From contig CATYDM010000003.1 in assembly GCA_958405195.1 (NCBI GenBank), positions 51,309 to 115,308 of the forward strand: 64,000 nt of DNA, in the 5' to 3' direction. Position numbers and translations under genes: made by a program. Source of the DNA: an uncultured Collinsella sp. Lineage in GTDB: Bacteria; Actinomycetota; Coriobacteriia; Coriobacteriales; Coriobacteriaceae. The notes under the pieces were generated by a model. That model ran no database searches, had not been told where the DNA came from, and saw nothing but the letters and a program-made list of their open reading frames with translations. Shown one piece after another: positions 61,712 through 64,000 of this stretch (position 1 is its first letter; every line of letters begins with the position of its first letter).

Positions 61712-61837
61712 TTAGCGACGGTGACCTTTCTTTTTGGGCTTCGAGCCCTGCTTGAGTGCCTTGGAAAGGCCGACAAGGGCCGTGAGGAGCGAGACCATAG
61801 CGGTCAGGAGCTTCACGAGCTCGGTGAAATCGGTCAT
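61712..61837 (-). CDS. 41-residue membrane peptide with basic tail (holin-like toxin candidate)
   Basis: ATG 61837 behind a strong GGGAGGTGAT site. The product has a hydrophobic amphipathic helix (LVKLLTAMVSLLTALVGLS) and a tail KQGSKPKKKGHRR. Size and layout match type I toxin/holin-like peptides of Gram-positives, but no antisense RNA or partner is seen. It could equally be a small membrane regulator. Confidence 0.6.
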   Translation of the reverse strand: MTDFTELVKLLTAMVSLLTALVGLSKALKQGSKPKKKGHRR

Positions 61838-62043
61838 GGGCATCACCTCCCATCAAATGGAGGGCTCTGCCCGGCACGAGGGCTGCCGACAGCAAGGACG
61901 ATTCTATCAGAGCGGCTGACTCCCGCCCGATATTACCATCCCACCGCGCCTATGCAAAAAAGAGGGCCGCCAAACAGCGACCCTCCAGCGAAAGTGCATG
62001 TTATTTAGGACAGTCAAATTCTTTGAATAACAAATGACAGCTG

Positions 62044-62049
62044 TATAAT
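62044..62049 (+). promoter_or_regulatory. Consensus -10 box before the 151-residue membrane protein
   Basis: TATAAT 34 bp before the start codon, with a weak -35 (CTTTGA or TTGAAT) upstream. Confidence 0.45.
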
Positions 62050-62082
62050 TACATAATAAAGTTCACCCGGAAGGAGCGATCG

Positions 62083-62538
62083 ATGAAAAGCAAACGATTT
62101 GCCCTGAATGCACTTCTGGTAGTAGCAATATTGACGCTCTTCGTCTTTTCGGACTCATACATGAATCAGCCAAGATTTGGATATGCTTTATACGCTGTGT
62201 TTTCCGGCGAAACAACTTACAACACTTACAACACTATTGGCTTCATTGACGCAATCTTTTTCTATGTAGTCGGCCCCTTATCAAGCGAACTGGTCGCTTT
62301 CCTTGTCTGCCTCAACCTGAATCAACGAAGCCAAACTCATTCAGCGACTTCGGCCAAACAAGGAATCAATCTCTTCGCAATAACGATAATTCTGCAAATT
62401 CTGACAGTGTTGATTATCGCCCTGACCGCAACAAACGTTTTGAGGTATGAGTTCGGATTCATCGCGAGCTGCCTGATGGCAATTGCCGCGGGTATAGCGG
62501 TCTCGTATACGACACCGGCAAAGAAGTGGCTCAACTAA
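62083..62538 (+). CDS. Four-helix membrane protein of unknown function
   Basis: 151 residues, ATG 62083 with AAGGAGCG. Membrane segments around residues 5-24, 50-75, 88-112 and 120-140 (FIASCLMAIAAGIAVSY). AT-rich. Not recognised. Confidence 0.65.
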   Translation: MKSKRFALNALLVVAILTLFVFSDSYMNQPRFGYALYAVFSGETTYNTYNTIGFIDAIFFYVVGPLSSELVAFLVCLNLNQRSQTHSATSAKQGINLFAITIILQILTVLIIALTATNVLRYEFGFIASCLMAIAAGIAVSYTTPAKKWLN

Positions 62539-62544
62539 CAGGGC

Positions 62545-62796
62545 CTATTTGGAATCCGAATCGTCCATGGAGCCGTCGATGCCGATTTTGGTGTCGTTGT
62601 CCGTATTGGAATCGTCATCCTTGGGGCTTATAGGACAAAATGTGTATATCTCATAATGTATACGTTGCACCATGAGAGAGGGGTCTGTCATGAGCTGGAA
62701 ACCGAGAAAATGCGTTATCGCCGGTCTCGTGACAACCGGTCCAGGCGGCGGCTTTTTTGCAACCGCAATGACATCGTACCGACTTTTCACTTGCAT
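62545..62796 (-). CDS. Possible small protein with acidic C-terminus
   Basis: Frame from ATG 62796: MQVKSRYDVIAVAKKPPPGP, then HFLGFQLMTDPSLMVQRIHY and an Asp/Ser/Asn-rich end. Reads like a real protein but lacks a strong ribosome site. Converges on the membrane-protein gene. 83 residues. Confidence 0.4.
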   Translation of the reverse strand: MQVKSRYDVIAVAKKPPPGPVVTRPAITHFLGFQLMTDPSLMVQRIHYEIYTFCPISPKDDDSNTDNDTKIGIDGSMDDSDSK

Positions 62797-62815
62797 GCTC
62801 TGAAAGGAAGTCGCC

Positions 62816-63055
62816 ATGTTGTCGCAAAATGAATCGAGATACTTGACCACAATCGGCTTTGCCCTGCTTGCATTACTCTTTGCTAGCGACCTTTTGCTGA
62901 AACCGCCCAAGGAACTCGTTTTGCTTGCCATAGACTGCATTTCCGCCCTTTACTTTACGGCAACCCTATTCGTCGGACTAAAGGAGAGGAAAAAAGGCGC
63001 AGTCGTTGCATCTGCCGTAGGCGTGATCATAACCATTGCATCATTATTTATCTGA
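62816..63055 (+). CDS. Two-helix membrane protein
   Basis: 79 residues, ATG 62816 with GAAAGGAAG. Hydrophobic segments TTIGFALLALLFASDLLL and ELVLLAIDCISALYFTATLFVG, then a short charged loop and a third hydrophobic stretch. Unknown. Confidence 0.6.
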   Translation: MLSQNESRYLTTIGFALLALLFASDLLLKPPKELVLLAIDCISALYFTATLFVGLKERKKGAVVASAVGVIITIASLFI

Positions 63056-63067
63056 CACATTGGTGAT

Positions 63068-63402
63068 TTAGGGGCGATATCGTAGGAATACGACCGGGAG
63101 AGCCGGGGTCAGATTACCCGGGTTGCCCGGTCGGCTCGCGCGACGGCGCGGCGGTTCGACAGAAAGCTCTCCGGACTTCACGCCGTTTCTGATCGCATTG
63201 TAGACAGCCATCTCGTCTTCGCAGTCGGCGAGCACGCGGTGTGCGTCGTCGTTTTGGATGTGCAGTAAATCTCGAAGGTCCTCCATGCACCAGCGTCCGA
63301 GATTTGGCCATGCGCGTCGCGCGAGCTGATAAGTGTCGATTGCGATGTTGTAGTTAAAGTCCAGGCCAAAGCCGTCCCAGGCAGAACGGCATTGTTTCCT
63401 TG
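63068..63402 (-). pseudogene. C-terminal remnant of a DnaQ-like 3'-5' exonuclease
   Basis: After an in-frame TAA the minus strand reads WDGFGLDFNYNIAIDTYQLA, then RRAWPNLGRWCMEDLRDLLH and DDAHRVLADCEDEMAVYNAI to a stop at 63068. The order iDT..lAR..p.l..~~L..L...l.i...~aHrvl.D is that of the exonuclease-III motif of the DnaQ family. The N-terminal ExoI motif is missing. Non-functional. Confidence 0.6.
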
Positions 63403-63426
63403 ATTATCAACTTCATCCGGACACTT

Positions 63427-63462
63427 CCCGCATTCATCCGTGTGTGTACGGATGAATGCGGG
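63427..63462. repeat. Perfect 15-bp stem hairpin
   Basis: CCCGCATTCATCCGT and ACGGATGAATGCGGG with loop GTGTGT. No T tract on either side. Confidence 0.8.
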
Positions 63463-63471
63463 GTTCGATAC

Positions 63472-63500
63472 CCCGGCGGCCTGATCGGCAGGCCGCCGGG
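63472..63500. terminator. Perfect 12-bp stem hairpin after the 142-residue gene
   Basis: CCCGGCGGCCTG/CAGGCCGCCGGG with loop ATCGG, starting 6 bp beyond the minus-strand stop codon at 63506. Strong stem but no U-tract, so terminator status is uncertain. Confidence 0.5.
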
Positions 63501-63505
63501 AATTC

Positions 63506-63934
63506 TCACTCCTCGATAAAAGCCGGCACTCGGTTAGTCCTGCGCATCTTGAAATCGCCAGTCTCGTGGGAGACGTAGAGAATGCCGTCCATCCCGTCTC
63601 GCGATGCATATGACAGGTGAACAGAACCGCAATCCGATCCATCATTGTCGAGAAGATCGAACGAATTCGGATCGCTCGTTGCGGCCAAACGACCGCTCAG
63701 ACAAGAGCCATCGTCATTACAGATTTGCCATTCCATGTCTTCGCCTGCAAGAATCGCCATAGACGGCCCGGTCGCGCCATCGCTGACATACATCCCGTCT
63801 ATGCCAAAACCGTTTTCAGCGCCATCGATAAACGACTGCTCGGACCTATACCTCGCGAATGATGCGCACAGCGCCATTGCAAGACCGATCGCAAGGCCAA
63901 CAATCGCTATCTTTGCATAGCTCTTGCCTATCAT
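63506..63934 (-). CDS. Single-pass membrane or secreted protein, unknown
   Basis: 142 residues from ATG 63934, 8 nt after GGAGG; an ATG three codons upstream is too close to that site. N-terminal membrane segment YAKIAIVGLAIGLAMALCASFA, then an acidic extracytoplasmic part (MEWQICNDDGSCLSGRL with two Cys, and DGSDCGSVHLSYAS). Not recognised. Confidence 0.6.
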   Translation of the reverse strand: MIGKSYAKIAIVGLAIGLAMALCASFARYRSEQSFIDGAENGFGIDGMYVSDGATGPSMAILAGEDMEWQICNDDGSCLSGRLAATSDPNSFDLLDNDGSDCGSVHLSYASRDGMDGILYVSHETGDFKMRRTNRVPAFIEE

Positions 63935-63935
63935 G

Positions 63936-64000
63936 TCATTCACCTCCTTCGTATGTATCGAGGTATTCCTGCTTGAGCGTCTGCGAGGACGACTCGGTCT
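63936..64000 (-). CDS. C-terminal end of a gene entering from the right edge
   Basis: Open minus-strand frame ending TESSSQTLKQEYLDTYEGGE then TGA at 63936. The ribosome site of the next gene (GGAGGTG) lies inside it, consistent with translational coupling. Too short to identify. Confidence 0.5.
   Translation of the reverse strand, partial: TESSSQTLKQEYLDTYEGGE

Overview
The window looks like chromosome of a high-GC Gram-positive gut actinobacterium of the Coriobacteriia, most likely Collinsella. The evidence is GC-rich codon use, a glycogen operon of the glgB-P-C-D-A type, GTG/TTG starts, a LoaP-type NusG paralogue heading a capsule locus, and an LPXTG surface protein. The genus is inference; no 16S rRNA gene is present.

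Layout. (1) 1-9242, minus strand: glycogen operon glgB-glgP-glgC-glgD-glgA. GlgA, which runs off the window edge, and GlgB both carry long Lys/Ala/Thr-rich histone-H1-like tails. (2) 9464-10914, plus strand: a HAD phosphatase behind a palindromic operator, then thiamine pyrophosphokinase, then tRNA-Ala(GGC). (3) 11.1-24.1 kb: capsule/exopolysaccharide locus. A structured leader and loaP are followed by two sugar-phosphate transferases, a glycosyltransferase split by a TGA, capE-capF for UDP-L-FucNAc, wzy, wzx, two more glycosyltransferases, capG and an unknown membrane protein. (4) 24.1-38.9 kb: accessory, defence-like island. It holds an OLD-type ATPase-TOPRIM protein with a D12 adenine methyltransferase, a zinc-ribbon/HEPN protein, DUF2971, a KAP-like NTPase, a frameshifted LPXTG protein, an AbiU2-like HEPN protein, a DUF4160 pair, a DUF3825 protein, tRNA-Val and a nuclease-like protein, plus decayed genes. 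(5) 38.9-40.4 kb: a duplicated segment with two more identical tRNA-Ala(GGC) genes, a tRNA(CAT) and two copies of a 162-bp inverted-repeat element.

(6) 40.4-57.5 kb, plus strand: tightly packed housekeeping run of ABC-F, M50 protease, scpA-scpB, a RluB-type synthase, cmk, plsC-like, ispH, a DUF512 radical-SAM-like protein, der, plsY, gpsA, rpe, cysteine desulfurase, Nif3-like, a zinc-ribbon coiled coil and coaBC, ending at tRNA-Pro(GGG). (7) 57.7-64 kb: second accessory region with a pilin-lectin fusion whose start is followed by a G10 tract, an IS256-family element, a 41-residue membrane peptide, small membrane proteins and an exonuclease remnant.

How it works together: regions 1, 2 and 6 are core metabolism and cell-cycle functions. 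Regions 3, 4 and 7 are variable surface and defence modules placed next to tRNA genes. Homopolymeric G tracts in two surface genes (13176-13184 and 59107-59116) suggest phase-variable surface structures. The three identical tRNA-Ala genes bracket the 28-kb capsule/defence block.
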